From the NCBI GenBank assembly GCA_901472505.1, contig LR590468.1, positions 2,951,501-3,015,500 on the forward strand: a stretch of 64,000 bases of DNA. The letters run 5' to 3'. The DNA is from Proteus vulgaris. Its GTDB lineage: Bacteria > Pseudomonadota > Gammaproteobacteria > Enterobacterales > Enterobacteriaceae. How positions within the stretch are numbered: the stretch's first letter is position 1; each line of letters begins with the position of its first letter. A program made the position numbers and the translations under genes. The notes below the pieces were generated by a model. The model was not told the origin of the DNA. It searched no databases and saw nothing but the letters and a program-made list of their open reading frames with translations. This document shows, one piece after another, positions 51,071-64,000 of the stretch.

Positions 51071-51652
51071 TTACTCACTAATCTCATCTAGAGATAAACT
51101 AAAGCCTGGCACAAAAACGCTCATAAAATAGTCCATTTCAGGGCTATTTCTCTCCGCTAAGGTTTTTTCTAAGCGATTTTTAGCTAAATTAAATTCGCTA
51201 TTGCCCGCAGCTAATTCTTCAAGGCATTTTAAATAAGCACATAAGCTATCGGCTTGTTTTACGATAAAGGTTTCTTCCTCACTATGTCGTTGCTCATCGA
51301 TAAGAGGACGAAAATCGTCTTGTAACTCTTCGGGTAACATTTCAATCAATTTTTGCTGTGCGTATTTTTCTATTTTTTTATATTCATGAGCAATTTGTGG
51401 ATTATGGTACTTAATCGGTGTTGGCATATCACCGGTGATCACTTCGCTGGCATCATGATACATCGCCTGTAATGCGATACGTTCTGCATTGACATTACCG
51501 TCAAACAACCGATTTTTAATTATGGCTAAGGCATGGGCAACGAAAGCGACCTGTAAACTGTGTTCAGAAACGTTTTCTTGGCGAATATTACGCATTAAAG
51601 GCCAACGAGTAATGAGTTTTAAGCGAGAAAGGTGGGCAAAAAAGTAACTCAT
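51071..51652 (-). CDS. yfbR: 5'-deoxynucleotidase YfbR
   Basis: HD-domain phosphohydrolase that converts deoxynucleoside 5'-monophosphates to nucleosides. 193 residues. HD motif: H in [19 protein letters not shown] in [20 protein letters not shown], and the later D in [20 protein letters not shown]. The start is at [13 protein letters not shown] after GGGAGA, aligned with E. coli; the open frame extends about 30 codons upstream without homology. Intact. Confidence 0.93.
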   Translation of the reverse strand: MSYFFAHLSRLKLITRWPLMRNIRQENVSEHSLQVAFVAHALAIIKNRLFDGNVNAERIALQAMYHDASEVITGDMPTPIKYHNPQIAHEYKKIEKYAQQKLIEMLPEELQDDFRPLIDEQRHSEEETFIVKQADSLCAYLKCLEELAAGNSEFNLAKNRLEKTLAERNSPEMDYFMSVFVPGFSLSLDEISE

Positions 51653-51787
51653 AATATCTCCCAATTGCGTGATTGAAGGCATTATTGTGAGTGGATAGCC
51701 ATCAGATGTAAACGCCAATAAAAAAGAAAATAAAAAACGCAATATAACGGATTGTTATACTGCGTTTTGTTCTAATAAAAGATAATT

Positions 51788-53002
51788 TTATTGGTGATAA
51801 CCCACAATAAAACGACCAAATTTTTGAATTGCCATATCTAAATCATCTTCACGAGGAAGGGTGACAATACGGAAATGGTCTGGGTATGGCCAGTTAAACG
51901 CTGTACCTTGCACTAATAGCACTTTTTCTTGCAGTAATAAATCAAGGATCATTTTCTGATCGTCTTTAATACTGTAGCGATGTAAGTCAATTTTAGGGAA
52001 CATATACAATGCACCCATTGGTTTAACACAAGATACACCTGGTATTTGATTGATGAGTTCCCAAGCGCGATTACGTTGTTCGTATAAACGGCCACCTGGC
52101 AGAATAAATTCACTAATACTTTGATAGCCACCTAATGCTGTTTGAATGGCATGTTGCATCGGGACATTGGCGCATAAACGCATAGAAGCTAGCATATTTA
52201 AGCCTTCAATATAACTTTTAGCATGCTTTTTAGGGCCGTTTAATACCATCCAACCTTGACGAAAACCAGCAACCCGATAGGTTTTTGATAAACCATTAAA
52301 AGTGACTGTTAATAAATCAGGCGCCATCGCTGCAATAGAGTGGTGCTCTGCATCATCATAGAGAATTTTATCGTAGATTTCGTCGGCAAAGATAATAAGG
52401 TTATGTTGACGGGCTATTTCAACGATTTCCAGTAAAATATCTTTACTATATACCGCACCTGTTGGATTGTTTGGATTGATAATCACAATACCACGGGTGT
52501 TTTTTGTAATTTTACTGCGAATATCATCGAGATCAGGGAACCAACCTTGTTGTTCATCACACATATAATGAACCGCATTTCCCCCAGAGAGAGAAACAGC
52601 AGCCGTCCATAAAGGATAATCAGGGGCTGGTACAAGCATTTCATCACCATTATTTAATAAGGCTTGCATTGCTTGTACGATTAATTCAGAAACACCATTA
52701 CCAATATAGATGTCTTCAACAGTGACATCACGCATATCACGAGCTTGATAATGCTGCATGATAGCTTTACGCGCAGAGAACAGCCCTTTCGAATCACTAT
52801 AGCCCTGTGAACTTGGTAGATTACGAATAACATCTACTAAGATCTCATCAGGTGCTTCAAAGCCAAAAGGTGCCGGGTTACCAATATTGAGTTTTAAAAC
52901 TTTGTTACCTTCTTCTTCCAGACGTTTTGCTTCTTGCAAAACCGGACCTCTAATGTCGTAACAGACATGTTCGAGTTTATTTGATTTTTTAATTTGATTC
53001 AT
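51788..53002 (-). CDS. alaA: Glutamate-pyruvate aminotransferase AlaA
   Basis: Class I PLP aminotransferase making alanine from pyruvate and glutamate. LEHVCYDIRGPVLQEAKRLE, LNIGNPAPFGFEAPDEILVD, INPNNPTGAVYSKDILLEI, and the PLP lysine in FNGLSKTYRVAGFRQGW. 404 residues from the chosen ATG (MNQIKKSNKLEH), matching E. coli; an ATG 19 codons earlier has no ribosome site. A TGGCGA/TCGCCA hairpin lies in the leader (53043-53068). Divergent from lrhA. Intact. Confidence 0.94.
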   Translation of the reverse strand: MNQIKKSNKLEHVCYDIRGPVLQEAKRLEEEGNKVLKLNIGNPAPFGFEAPDEILVDVIRNLPSSQGYSDSKGLFSARKAIMQHYQARDMRDVTVEDIYIGNGVSELIVQAMQALLNNGDEMLVPAPDYPLWTAAVSLSGGNAVHYMCDEQQGWFPDLDDIRSKITKNTRGIVIINPNNPTGAVYSKDILLEIVEIARQHNLIIFADEIYDKILYDDAEHHSIAAMAPDLLTVTFNGLSKTYRVAGFRQGWMVLNGPKKHAKSYIEGLNMLASMRLCANVPMQHAIQTALGGYQSISEFILPGGRLYEQRNRAWELINQIPGVSCVKPMGALYMFPKIDLHRYSIKDDQKMILDLLLQEKVLLVQGTAFNWPYPDHFRIVTLPREDDLDMAIQKFGRFIVGYHQ

Positions 53003-54775
<1,773 letters not shown>

Positions 54776-54870
54776 TCATATTAATAATTGTGTAAATATT
54801 GTGTGTTAGAACACAAAAATTAAAGATTAAAAAAACAGTCAAATAAGACTGAGTAGTGATAAATAATGAT

Positions 54871-54915
54871 AAACGGGAATAGATGCAATTAAACGCATTT
54901 ACTCCCGTTTTTTTA
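54871..54915 (+). terminator. Terminator of lrhA
   Basis: AAACGGGA/TCCCGTTT outer arms with inner ATGC/GCAT pairing, followed by T7. Confidence 0.85.
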
Positions 54916-55575
54916 TTATCATTTTGGTGGATAGTAACATTATGTTAATATTTATGTTGATTTATGTATTCATCTTTGTGACATTTCATTCCATAACCCT
55001 CTCAACCACGTGTTAAAAAAATGTTTACCTTCCCCCCTGGTTAATCAGTTGTAGGATTTGTTAACAAATAAAAAGATTGTCTAGGTTTTAAGAGAATAAA
55101 AACACAAATCAAAATGGATATTTGACCTCCTCCACAATATTGGAAAGTTAATTTGTTAAAATTTGGATAAATTTTAAACTGATTAAGTATTTTTTCGACT
55201 ATTTTGTGAGTTTGATCAAAAAAATAAGGCACATTTGCCTGTATTGAGTCAGGTTTTTCCTGAGATACTGGTGTAGTAAAATCGAATTATCGGTTAGACT
55301 AAGCGTGTTAGCAGAAAATTTGTAGGTTGACTGACACGTTTTAGCATTAGCCAGTAATTGTATGTTAAAAACGAGTGTTAAATTTGTTAAATCGCGATGG
55401 AAAACTGAGTGATTTGTCGCAAAGTTTTCCAAAAAAGAAGAAAGGTATAAATAGACTGTTATTATTTCTTTAATTAGCAAGTCTGTTTAATTCGCCTTTT
55501 TTTTCGTAATTAGAAATGTGGTGTAAACCGCCGGATAAGAGTTGGTTAATTGACACCACCTTTGATGAGTAAGCA
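54916..55575. other. nuo operon upstream region
   Basis: No gene. Carries a TTGATCAA dyad at 55212-55219, which includes FNR/ArcA-like half-site sequence, and TATAAAT near 55446, a possible promoter element. The two short minus-strand frames here have no supporting features. Confidence 0.45.
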
Positions 55576-56028
55576 ATGAGTATGTCTACAACCACCGAAG
55601 TTATCGCCCATCACTGGGCATTTGCTGTCTTCCTCATAGGCGCATTGGGGTTATGTTCGCTCATGTTGTTGGGTGCCCGCTATTTAGGCGGACGCGCACA
55701 AGCAAGGGCAAAACATGTTCCTTATGAATCAGGTCTTGATTCTGTTGGCAGCGCTCGTCTGCGCATGTCGGCTAAATTCTATTTAGTTGCCATGTTCTTC
55801 GTTATTTTCGATGTTGAAGCACTGTTTCTTTATGCCTGGGCTGTTTCCGTTCGTGAAGTCGGCTGGTTAGGCTTTATTGAAGCATCAGTCTTCATCGCTA
55901 TTTTATTAGCTGGATTATTCTATTTGGTTCGCATAGGCGCATTAGATTGGACGCCTGTCCGTTCTCGCCGTGAAACTGCGAGTAAAAGCCATGTTCGATT
56001 AACCAGCGGCAAACATCCGCAGCAGTAA
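55576..56028 (+). CDS. nuoA: NADH-quinone oxidoreductase subunit A, NuoA
   Basis: Small membrane-arm subunit of respiratory complex I. 150 residues, three transmembrane helices. Conserved [20 protein letters not shown] (the loop near the quinone site), [15 protein letters not shown] and [12 protein letters not shown]. First gene of the nuo operon; homology with E. coli supports this ATG although its ribosome site is weak. Confidence 0.96.
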   Translation: MSMSTTTEVIAHHWAFAVFLIGALGLCSLMLLGARYLGGRAQARAKHVPYESGLDSVGSARLRMSAKFYLVAMFFVIFDVEALFLYAWAVSVREVGWLGFIEASVFIAILLAGLFYLVRIGALDWTPVRSRRETASKSHVRLTSGKHPQQ

Positions 56029-56045
56029 TAAGCGAGGCATTAGAA

Positions 56046-56720
56046 ATGGATTATACACTCACCCGCATCGATCCGAACGGTGAGAATGACCGTTATCCCC
56101 TGCAATCACAGGAAATCGTCAGTGACCCATTAGATGCTCACGTTCATCGCAGCGTGTATATGGGAAAACTGGAACATGCGTTGCATGACGTTGTGAACTG
56201 GGGACGGAAAAACTCTTTATGGCCATATAACTTTGGTCTTTCTTGTTGTTACGTTGAAATGGTGACGTCATTTACGGCTGTGCATGACGTAGCACGTTTT
56301 GGTTCAGAAGTATTACGTGCATCCCCTCGTCAAGCTGACTTTATGGTGGTTGCGGGGACTTGCTTTACGAAAATGGCACCTGTTATTCAACGTTTATACG
56401 ATCAGATGTTGGAGCCTAAATGGGTTATCTCTATGGGGGCATGTGCTAACTCTGGTGGTATGTACGACATCTATTCTGTAGTGCAAGGTGTGGATAAGTT
56501 TATCCCTGTTGATGTGTATATTCCTGGATGCCCGCCACGCCCTGAAGCTTATATGCAAGCATTAATGTTATTACAAGAGTCCATTGGAAAAGAACGTCGC
56601 CCATTATCATGGGTTGTCGGCGACCAAGGCGTTTACCGTGCCAATATGCAATCAGAACGAGAAAGAAAACACGGTGAGCGTATCGCAGTTAAAAATCTGC
56701 GTACTCCTGACGAAATTTAA
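56046..56720 (+). CDS. nuoB: NADH-quinone oxidoreductase subunit B, NuoB
   Basis: Carries the terminal 4Fe-4S cluster N2 that reduces quinone. Cluster ligands: adjacent cysteines in [11 protein letters not shown] in [11 protein letters not shown] and C in [16 protein letters not shown]. 224 residues, intact. 18 bp after nuoA. Confidence 0.97.
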   Translation: MDYTLTRIDPNGENDRYPLQSQEIVSDPLDAHVHRSVYMGKLEHALHDVVNWGRKNSLWPYNFGLSCCYVEMVTSFTAVHDVARFGSEVLRASPRQADFMVVAGTCFTKMAPVIQRLYDQMLEPKWVISMGACANSGGMYDIYSVVQGVDKFIPVDVYIPGCPPRPEAYMQALMLLQESIGKERRPLSWVVGDQGVYRANMQSERERKHGERIAVKNLRTPDEI

Positions 56721-56796
56721 AGGCTTTTGCCTAAGACGTAACCAGAGCAATGTGTTGCGATCATAGTAACCCTGATCAACGTTGTGGTGAATAGAA

Positions 56797-58594
56797 ATGA
56801 CCGATCAGATAGCGCAAAAAGGCGCTCGGCCAGCGTGGGAAACGACCGATCATATTGATGATCAGGTGGTTAATGAACTGCGTCAGAAATTTGGGCCAGA
56901 TGCGTTTACGTTCCAGCCTACTCGTACTGGCATGCCAGTTGTTTGGGTTAAGCGGGAACAACTCATTGAGGTAATGCTATACCTCAAATCTTTACCAAAA
57001 CCTTATGTCATGCTGTTTGATATGCATGGCTTTGATGAGCGTCTTCGTACACACCGTCAAGGCTTACCAGCAGCAGACTTTTCCGTTTTCTATCATCTGA
57101 TATCAATCGATCGTAATAAAGATATTATGTTGAAAGTCGCATTAAGTGAAAATGATCTTAATGTTCCGACTATCACATCTCTCTTTCCTAACGCGAATTG
57201 GTATGAGCGTGAAGTCTGGGATATGTTTGGGATTGTCTTTAATGGGCACCCAAATTTACGCCGTATAATGATGCTTCCTGATTGGGAAGGTCATCCACTG
57301 CGTAAAGATTATCCTGCGCGTGCGACAGAGTTCGATCCTTATGTGCTGACAAAGCAGAAGCAGGATCTGGAAATGGAATCGCTGACATTTAAACCTGAAG
57401 AGTGGGGGATGAAGCGCGGTACGGAGAATGAGGACTTTATGTTCTTAAACCTCGGCCCTAACCATCCATCCTCTCACGGTGCATTCCGTATTATTCTTCA
57501 GCTTGATGGCGAGGAAATCGTCGACTGTGTACCTGATGTGGGGTTACCACCACCGTGGTGCTGAAAAAATGGGTGAGCGCCAATCTTGGCACAGCTATAT
57601 CCCATATACAGACCGAATCGAATACCTTGGCGGATGCGTGAACGAAATGCCTTATGTACTTGCAGTGGAAAAACTTGCCGGTATTGAAGTGCCTGAACGC
57701 GTTAAAGTCATTCGTGTCATGCTATCTGAGCTATTTCGTATTAATAGTCACTTATTGTATATCAGTACTTTTATCCAAGACGTTGGCGCCATGACGCCAG
57801 TGTTCTTCGCCTTTACTGATCGTCAGAAAGTTTACAACATTGTTGAAGCGATTACCGGATTCCGTATGCACCCAGCATGGTTCCGTATTGGCGGTGTTGC
57901 TCATGACTTACCTCGCGGTTGGGAACGCTTATTACGTGAATTTTTAGATTGGATGCCAAAACGTCTAGATTCTTACGTAAAAGCAGCACTGCAAAATAGC
58001 ATCTTGAAAGGCCGCACTATCGGTGTTGCCTCCTATAACTCGAAAGAAGCGTTAGAGTGGGGTGTTACAGGTGCGGGTCTTCGTGCAACAGGAGTGGAGT
58101 TTGACGTACGTAAATGGCGTCCATATTCAGGTTATGAAAACTTTGAATTTGAAATCCCTGTCGCAAGTAATGGTGACTGTTACGATCGTGTAATGCTAAA
58201 AGTAGAGGAGTTACGCCAAAGCTTACGCATCTTGGAACAGTGCTATAAAAATATGCCAGAAGGGCCATTTAAAGCAGACCATCCACTGACAACGCCTCCA
58301 CCTAAAGAGCGCACATTACAGCATATCGAAACGATGATTAACCATTTCTTACAGGTTTCATGGGGCCCGGTTATGCCTGCTAATGAATCATTCCAGATGG
58401 TTGAAGCCACTAAAGGGATCAACAGCTATTACTTAACCAGTGATGGCAGCACAATGAGCTACCGTACACGTATTCGTACGCCTAGCTTTGCTCATTTACA
58501 ACAAATCCCAGCGGTTATCCGCGGTAGCTTGGTTTCTGACTTGATTGTGTATCTGGGAAGTATTGATTTTGTAATGTCGGATGTGGATCGTTAA
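56797..58594 (+). CDS. nuoC: NADH-quinone oxidoreductase fused subunit C/D, NuoCD, one frameshift
   Basis: Fused C and D subunits, as in other enterobacteria. The C part includes [20 protein letters not shown] and [20 protein letters not shown]. The D part includes [16 protein letters not shown] with the quinone-site His, [40 protein letters not shown] and FVMSDVDR. The G4 run at 57540-57543 has one base too many; with three the two halves join to about 598 residues. The break is almost certainly an error because complex I genes on both sides are intact. Confidence 0.95.
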
Positions 58595-58596
58595 TC

Positions 58597-59142
58597 ATGC
58601 AAAATGAATTAAACCAAAAAGATGATGCTGTGCAGATTGAAATTGTTGATGTCACGCACTCAAAGAAAGCGACGTTTGTATTAACTGAAGAAGAACGCGC
58701 TGAAATTGAACAAGAAAAACATCACTACGAAGATCCGCGAGCCGCATCTATTGAAGCACTGAAAATTGTGCAAAAGAACCGTGGATGGGTCGAAGATGGC
58801 GCAATTTATGCGATTGCGGATGTTCTTGGGATCCCTGCTAGCGATGTTGAAGGCGTTGCTACGTTCTATAGCCAAATTTTCCGTCAACCCGTTGGTCGTC
58901 ACATTATTCGTTTTTGTGACAGCGTGGTTTGTCATATTACAGGTTATCAAGGCATTCAAGCAGCAATTGAAAAGCATCTTAATATCATTCCAGGTCAAAC
59001 AACACCAGATGGTCGCTTTACATTACTGCCAACCTGCTGTTTAGGTAATTGTGATAAAGGTCCTACTATGATGGTAGATGACGATACTCACAGCTTTGTT
59101 AAACCTGAAGAGATTGAAACGTTACTGGAGCAGTATCCATGA
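58597..59142 (+). CDS. nuoE: NADH-quinone oxidoreductase subunit E, NuoE
   Basis: Peripheral-arm subunit with the 2Fe-2S cluster N1a, four cysteines in CDSVVC and [11 protein letters not shown]. 181 residues, about 15 longer than E. coli at the N-terminus. Its last four bases overlap the nuoF start (ATGA), so translation is coupled. Confidence 0.96.
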   Translation: MQNELNQKDDAVQIEIVDVTHSKKATFVLTEEERAEIEQEKHHYEDPRAASIEALKIVQKNRGWVEDGAIYAIADVLGIPASDVEGVATFYSQIFRQPVGRHIIRFCDSVVCHITGYQGIQAAIEKHLNIIPGQTTPDGRFTLLPTCCLGNCDKGPTMMVDDDTHSFVKPEEIETLLEQYP

Positions 59143-60503
59143 CAGCAATTTCGGGAGCAAAACCGATTATTCGTAGCGCAGAAACGCACCCGCTAACGTG
59201 GCGCTTACGCGATGATCGTCAGCCTGTATGGTTGGATGAATACCGTGCTAAAAACGGTTATAAAGCGGCAGAAAAAGCATTAAAAGGTATGTCACCGACG
59301 GAAGTGACCACTGAAGTTAAAGATGCTGGTCTAAAAGGTCGTGGTGGTGCTGGATTCTCAACAGGCTTGAAATGGAGCCTGATGCCAAAAGATGAAAGCA
59401 TGAATATCCGTTACATCCTTTGTAACGCAGATGAAATGGAGCCGGGAACATATAAAGACCGTCTCTTAATGGAAGAACTTCCTCATCTGTTAATTGAAGG
59501 GATGATTATCGGTGCTCACGCACTAAAAGCTTATCGTGGTTATATTTTCCTTCGAGGTGAATATGTTGAAGCCGCTAAGCATTTACGTCACGCAATCGAG
59601 GAAGCAAAAGCAGCAGGCTTTCTTGGTAAAAACATCTTTGGTTCAGGTATTGATTTTGAATTGTTTGTTCATACAGGCGCAGGTCGTTACATCTGTGGTG
59701 AGGAAACAGCCTTAATCAACTCATTAGAAGGTCGTCGTGCGAACCCGCGATCTAAACCTCCATTCCCCGCAACATCAGGCGCATGGGGTAAACCAACTTG
59801 TGTCAATAACGTCGAAACACTGTGTAACGTGCCTGCGATTATTGAACACGGTAAAGATTGGTATATCGGCTTAAGTGAAGGCAAAAGCCCAGATGCGGGG
59901 ACTAAATTAATGGGATTCTCAGGTCGCGTGAAATTTCCGGGCTTATGGGAATTACCCTTTGGTACAACAGCGCGTGAGATCCTTGAAGATTACGCAGGCG
60001 GTATGCGTGATGGCCTTAAATTGAAAGCATGGCAACCAGGGGGAGCAGGTACTGACTTTCTCACTGAAGATCACCTCGACCTCCCAATGGATTTTGGCAC
60101 GATTGCCAAAGCAGGTAGCCGTTTAGGCACAGCGCTTGCGATGGCGGTAGATAATGAAATTAATATGGTTTCATTAACGCGCAACTTAGAAGAATTCTTT
60201 GCGCGCGAATCTTGTGGCTGGTGTACACCTTGTCGTGATGGCTTGCCATGGAGTGTCGAAATCTTACGTGCGATAGAAAACGGTAAAGGTCGTCCTGGTG
60301 ATATTGAAACCCTTGAGCATTTATGTCGTTCTTTAAGTCCAGGACACACATTCTGTGCTCACGCACCGGGTGCAGTAGAACCTTTACAAAGCGCCATTAA
60401 ATATTTCCGTGAAGAATTTGAAGCGGGCATTATTCAAGAAGATTATACCAATGCCAACTTGATCAGAGGTATTCAGCCTAACTTGCTGAAAAGCCGCTGG
60501 TAA
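59139..60503 (+). CDS. nuoF: NADH-quinone oxidoreductase subunit F, NuoF
   Basis: NADH- and FMN-binding subunit with 4Fe-4S cluster N3. Glycine-rich NADH/FMN loop [44 protein letters not shown], and cluster ligands [12 protein letters not shown] plus C in [13 protein letters not shown]. 454 residues. Intact. Confidence 0.97.
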   Translation: MTAISGAKPIIRSAETHPLTWRLRDDRQPVWLDEYRAKNGYKAAEKALKGMSPTEVTTEVKDAGLKGRGGAGFSTGLKWSLMPKDESMNIRYILCNADEMEPGTYKDRLLMEELPHLLIEGMIIGAHALKAYRGYIFLRGEYVEAAKHLRHAIEEAKAAGFLGKNIFGSGIDFELFVHTGAGRYICGEETALINSLEGRRANPRSKPPFPATSGAWGKPTCVNNVETLCNVPAIIEHGKDWYIGLSEGKSPDAGTKLMGFSGRVKFPGLWELPFGTTAREILEDYAGGMRDGLKLKAWQPGGAGTDFLTEDHLDLPMDFGTIAKAGSRLGTALAMAVDNEINMVSLTRNLEEFFARESCGWCTPCRDGLPWSVEILRAIENGKGRPGDIETLEHLCRSLSPGHTFCAHAPGAVEPLQSAIKYFREEFEAGIIQEDYTNANLIRGIQPNLLKSRW

Positions 60504-60556
60504 TTTTTCACGACACATTCTAGGTTTAACGCCTGCTGTGCAGGCCTTTGGGAAGC

Positions 60557-63289
60557 ATGCTGACTATGGCTACGATTCATGTAGACGGCAAAGAATATGA
60601 AGTTAACGGGGCTGATAACCTGTTAGAAGCCTGTCTTAATTTAGGCTTAGATATTCCTTATTTTTGCTGGCACCCAGCGCTGGGAAGCGTTGGCGCTTGC
60701 CGCCAGTGTGCGGTTAAGCAGTATCAAAATGCTGAGGATACCCGCGGTCGTTTAGTGATGTCTTGTATGACACCCGCGACTGATGGCACGTTTATTTCTA
60801 TTGATGACGAAGAAGCGAAGAAATTCCGTGAAAGCGTTGTTGAATGGTATATGACAAACCATCCTCATGACTGTCCAGTTTGTGAAGAAGGAGGCAACTG
60901 CCACCTTCAAGATATGACGGTAATGACAGGTCACACTATGCGTCGCTATCGCTTTACAAAGCGTACACATAGAAACCAAGATCTGGGACCGTTTATTTCT
61001 CATGAAATGAACCGTTGTATTGCTTGTTATCGCTGTGTTCGTTATTACAAAGACTATGCTGATGGTACTGATTTAGGTGTTTTTGGTGCGCATAACAACG
61101 TTTTCTTTGGTCGTGTTGAAGATGGCACATTAGAGAGCGAATTTTCGGGTAACTTAGTTGAAATTTGTCCGACAGGTGTATTTACTGATAAAACTCACTC
61201 ATCGCGTTATAACCGTAAGTGGGATATGCAGTTTGCACCAAGTATTTGCCAAGGCTGTAGCATGGGCTGTAATACAAGCCCAGGTGAGCGTTATGGCGAA
61301 CTACGTCGTATTGAAAACCGTTATAACGGGACAGTGAACCGCTATTTCCTCTGTGACCGTGGTCGTTTTGGCTATGGTTATGTGAATTTAGCAAGTCGAC
61401 CTCGCCAACCTAAAAAACGTTTAGGAAGTAACTGGTTAGAGATCAATGCTGTACAAGCAACTCAAGCTGCCGCGGATATGCTGAAGAAAAGCCAGCGTAT
61501 TATCGGCATTGGCTCACCACGTGCAAGTATCGAAAGTAACTTTGCATTACGTGAAGTTGTGGGGGCTGAAAACTTCTATAGCGGTATTTCTGCATCAGAG
61601 CAGAAACGTTTGACATTAATGCTAGAGATTTTACAGAAAGGTGGTGTTCATACGCCATCTCTGCGTGAAATTGAAGATTACGATGCGGTTTTAGTGTTAG
61701 GTGAAGATTTAACGCAAACCGGTGCTCGTATGGCATTGTCTGTACGCCAAGCAGTGAAAGGTAAAGCACGCGAAATGGCTGCCGCTCAAAAAGTTGCTGA
61801 CTGGCAAATTGCTGCGATTATGAATATCGGGCAACGTGCGAAATATCCTCTGTTTGTGACTCATGTTGATGAAACTCGTCTTGATGATGTTGCTGCGTGG
61901 AGTTATCGCGCCCCGGTTGTTGATCAAGCACGCTTAGGTTTTGCAATTGCCAATAACATTAATGGTGAAGCACCTGCGGTTGATGGCATTGATGAAGCGC
62001 TGAATAAACATATCGAGATGGTTGTTCAAGCACTTTCTCAAGCGAAAAAACCACTAATTATCAGTGGTAGTCATGCAGGTAGCGAAGACGTTATTAAAGC
62101 TGCTGCCAACATTGCGTTTGCATTAAAAGCAAAAGGTAATGAAGTAGGGCTTTCGTTTGTTGCTGATGATGCAAACAGCATGGGGCTTGCCATGATTAAT
62201 GCGCAACCTATTGATAATGCTTTAAAAATTATGCGCAGTGGTCAAGCTGACACCGTTGTTGTTATGGAAAATGACTTATATCGCCATTACGATGCCGACA
62301 TGATTGATGATGCGATTGCGAAAGTTGATAACTTAATTGTTATTGACCACCAGCAAACAGAAATTATGGCGAAAGCACATCTGGTTCTTCCTGCATCTTC
62401 GTTTGCTGAAAGCGACGGAACAATGGTGAGTCAAGAGGGTAGAGCACAACGTTACTTCCAAGTTTTCGAACCTTCTTTCTATAACAAAGAAGTGGTGATG
62501 CATGAAAGTTGGCGTTGGTTAAGTGCAGTTGATTCACAATGGCATGAAAGAACGTTAGATTGGACTCAGTTAGACGATGTGATTGAGCATTGTGCAACAA
62601 GTCTTCCTCAGTTTGCAGGCATTGTTGATGCAGCCCCGAATGCGTCATTCCGTATACGTGGTCAAAAACTAGCGCGTGAGCCACATCGTTACAGTGGTCG
62701 TACTTCCATGTTGGCAAATGTATCTGTTCATGAACAACGCCAACCAAAAGATATCGATACGCCATTTGCATTCTCAATGGAAGGTAATAACAGCCCAACA
62801 GCACCTCGCCAACAAATTCCATTTGCATGGGCTCCGGGTTGGAACTCACCTCAAGCATGGAACAAATTCCAAGCAGAAGTGGGTGGGAGCTTACGCTTTG
62901 GCGATCCGGGTGTACGCTTAATCGAAAGTGGTGATAATACACTTGACTACTTCACAGATATTCCTGCGCCATTTAATGCCCAGAAAAATCAATGGATTGT
63001 CGCACCTTACTACCGTTTATTTGGGAGTGAAGAGTTATCGCAACGCGCGGAAGTTATCCAATCTCGTATGGAAACCGCTTATTTGACATTGAGCGAATCT
63101 GATGCACAAGCATTAGCGTTAACTCAAGGTCAGCAAGCGATGTTTACTTATGAAGGTCGTGAATTCACCTTACCTGTGAAAATTAGTGCTCACCTGACTC
63201 AAGGTCAAATCGGCTTGCCGTTAGGTATGGCAGGTATTTCTCCATCGCTGGTGGGTGTATCGGTTCGTCAACTGCGGGGTATTGCATAA
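60557..63289 (+). CDS. nuoG: NADH-quinone oxidoreductase subunit G, NuoG
   Basis: Largest subunit of the NADH-oxidising arm, 910 residues. N-terminal 2Fe-2S and 4Fe-4S ligands: [52 protein letters not shown]. The extra N7 cluster motif of E. coli NuoG is present ([10 protein letters not shown]). A molybdopterin-oxidoreductase-like C-terminal region without the cofactor follows. Start at [18 protein letters not shown], as in E. coli. Its stop overlaps nuoH by one base. Confidence 0.96.
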   Translation: MLTMATIHVDGKEYEVNGADNLLEACLNLGLDIPYFCWHPALGSVGACRQCAVKQYQNAEDTRGRLVMSCMTPATDGTFISIDDEEAKKFRESVVEWYMTNHPHDCPVCEEGGNCHLQDMTVMTGHTMRRYRFTKRTHRNQDLGPFISHEMNRCIACYRCVRYYKDYADGTDLGVFGAHNNVFFGRVEDGTLESEFSGNLVEICPTGVFTDKTHSSRYNRKWDMQFAPSICQGCSMGCNTSPGERYGELRRIENRYNGTVNRYFLCDRGRFGYGYVNLASRPRQPKKRLGSNWLEINAVQATQAAADMLKKSQRIIGIGSPRASIESNFALREVVGAENFYSGISASEQKRLTLMLEILQKGGVHTPSLREIEDYDAVLVLGEDLTQTGARMALSVRQAVKGKAREMAAAQKVADWQIAAIMNIGQRAKYPLFVTHVDETRLDDVAAWSYRAPVVDQARLGFAIANNINGEAPAVDGIDEALNKHIEMVVQALSQAKKPLIISGSHAGSEDVIKAAANIAFALKAKGNEVGLSFVADDANSMGLAMINAQPIDNALKIMRSGQADTVVVMENDLYRHYDADMIDDAIAKVDNLIVIDHQQTEIMAKAHLVLPASSFAESDGTMVSQEGRAQRYFQVFEPSFYNKEVVMHESWRWLSAVDSQWHERTLDWTQLDDVIEHCATSLPQFAGIVDAAPNASFRIRGQKLAREPHRYSGRTSMLANVSVHEQRQPKDIDTPFAFSMEGNNSPTAPRQQIPFAWAPGWNSPQAWNKFQAEVGGSLRFGDPGVRLIESGDNTLDYFTDIPAPFNAQKNQWIVAPYYRLFGSEELSQRAEVIQSRMETAYLTLSESDAQALALTQGQQAMFTYEGREFTLPVKISAHLTQGQIGLPLGMAGISPSLVGVSVRQLRGIA

Positions 63290-64000
63290 TGAGCTGGTTA
63301 TCTCCTGAAGTTACAGAGATTTTACTCACTGTTCTAAAAGCCGTGGTGATCTTGCTTGTCGTGGTCACCTGTGGTGCTTTTATGAGTATGGGGGAACGCC
63401 GATTACTGGGGTTATTCCAAAATCGTTATGGGCCTAACCGTGTAGGTTATGCAGGTTCAGCACAGCTAATCGCGGATATGATCAAAATGTTCTTTAAAGA
63501 GGACTGGATCCCAAAATTTGCTGACCGCTTTATCTTCACCATAGCACCAGTAATTGCGTTTTCATCTTTATTGCTGTCATTTGCCATTGTACCGGTTAGT
63601 TCAACATGGGTTGTTGCTGACTTAAACATTGGTATTTTATTCTTCTTGATGGTTGCGGGTATCGCGGTTTATGCCGTGTTATTTGCAGGTTGGTCAAGTA
63701 ACAATAAATATTCATTGTTAGGTGCAATGCGTGCGTCAGCACAAACCGTAAGTTATGAGGTGTTCTTAGGACTCTCAATCTTAGGGGTTGTTGCTCAAGC
63801 AGGTTCTTTTAACTTGACAGATATTGTGAATTCACAAGCGAATATGTGGAATGTTATTCCACAATTCTTTGGTTTTATTACGTTTGCGATTGCCGGTGTT
63901 GCTGTTTGTCACCGTCATCCATTTGACCAACCAGAAGCAGAGCAAGAGCTTGCGGATGGTTATCACATTGAATATTCCGGTATGAAATTCGGTTTGTTCT
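63289..64000 (+). CDS. nuoH: NADH-quinone oxidoreductase subunit H, NuoH (5' part)
   Basis: Membrane subunit at the quinone-chamber end of the complex I proton pathway. About 237 of roughly 325 residues are visible before the window ends. Starts [20 protein letters not shown]; conserved [40 protein letters not shown] and [20 protein letters not shown]. Uninterrupted in view. Confidence 0.96.
   Translation, partial: MSWLSPEVTEILLTVLKAVVILLVVVTCGAFMSMGERRLLGLFQNRYGPNRVGYAGSAQLIADMIKMFFKEDWIPKFADRFIFTIAPVIAFSSLLLSFAIVPVSSTWVVADLNIGILFFLMVAGIAVYAVLFAGWSSNNKYSLLGAMRASAQTVSYEVFLGLSILGVVAQAGSFNLTDIVNSQANMWNVIPQFFGFITFAIAGVAVCHRHPFDQPEAEQELADGYHIEYSGMKFGLF

Noticed and set aside
55041..55480. Two short minus-strand open frames upstream of nuoA
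   Set aside because: Low-complexity translations, no ribosome sites and no recognisable motif; they lie in the nuo regulatory region.
62364..62942. 192-codon minus-strand frame inside nuoG
   Set aside because: Antisense shadow of an intact, highly conserved gene; His/Leu-rich composition typical of such shadows.

Overview
The window looks like chromosomal core backbone of a member of the Morganellaceae, most likely a Proteus species. Gene order follows the Escherichia coli stretch from argW/mlaA/fadL through fabB, pdxB-truA-accD-purF and pta-ackA to nuo. The DNA is clearly AT-rich, many proteins are close to their enterobacterial homologues but not identical, and a phsA-type thiosulfate reductase gene is present. 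The genus is inferred from these features; no database was searched.

Layout. 1-3.1 kb: N-terminal part of phsA, then a TauE-type permease divergent from an AraC regulator. 3.3 kb: tRNA-Arg(CCU), argW. 3.7-10.2 kb: outer-membrane lipid and fatty-acid genes (mlaA, fadL, yfcZ, fadI-fadJ) with two FadR-like operators. 10.6-18.2 kb: sixA, smrB, prmB, aroC, yfcA, epmC, yfcL, an unrecognised lipoprotein and a GNAT acetyltransferase. 18.3-24.2 kb: mnmC, fabB, a DMT-family exporter and its divergent AraC regulator. 24.3-34.1 kb: pdxB-usg-truA-dedA-accD-folC-dedD-cvpA-purF-ubiX, with a PurR box before cvpA. 34.1-40 kb: two tandem palindromic repeats, yfcH, yfcG, yfcD, then a LacI-type regulator divergent from a three-gene UlaA-type PTS. 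40.4-45.4 kb: a periplasmic broad-spectrum amino-acid racemase, a 47-residue Hok/Gef-type toxin, pta and ackA. 45.8-53 kb: yfbV, yfbU, hxpA, yfbS, an AT-rich orphan gene, yfbR, alaA. 53.8-64 kb: lrhA and nuoA-B-CD-E-F-G-H (nuoH cut by the window end).

The most striking global feature is about 30 one-base insertions or deletions, nearly all in short homopolymers. They break at least 14 otherwise well-conserved genes, including fabB, truA, nuoCD, mlaA and fadJ. Restoring one base each time recovers the full family sequence. The pattern, and the presence of normally required genes among those hit, argue for consensus errors rather than genuine decay. Spans below cover the whole intended gene.

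Points most worth following up: the hidden hok-like gene with a shielded ribosome site between racemase and pta; the AT-rich 412-residue orphan between yfbS and yfbR; two orphan terminators that suggest about 70-nt small RNAs; and a LacI/PTS module with paired operators but no sugar-catabolic enzyme.
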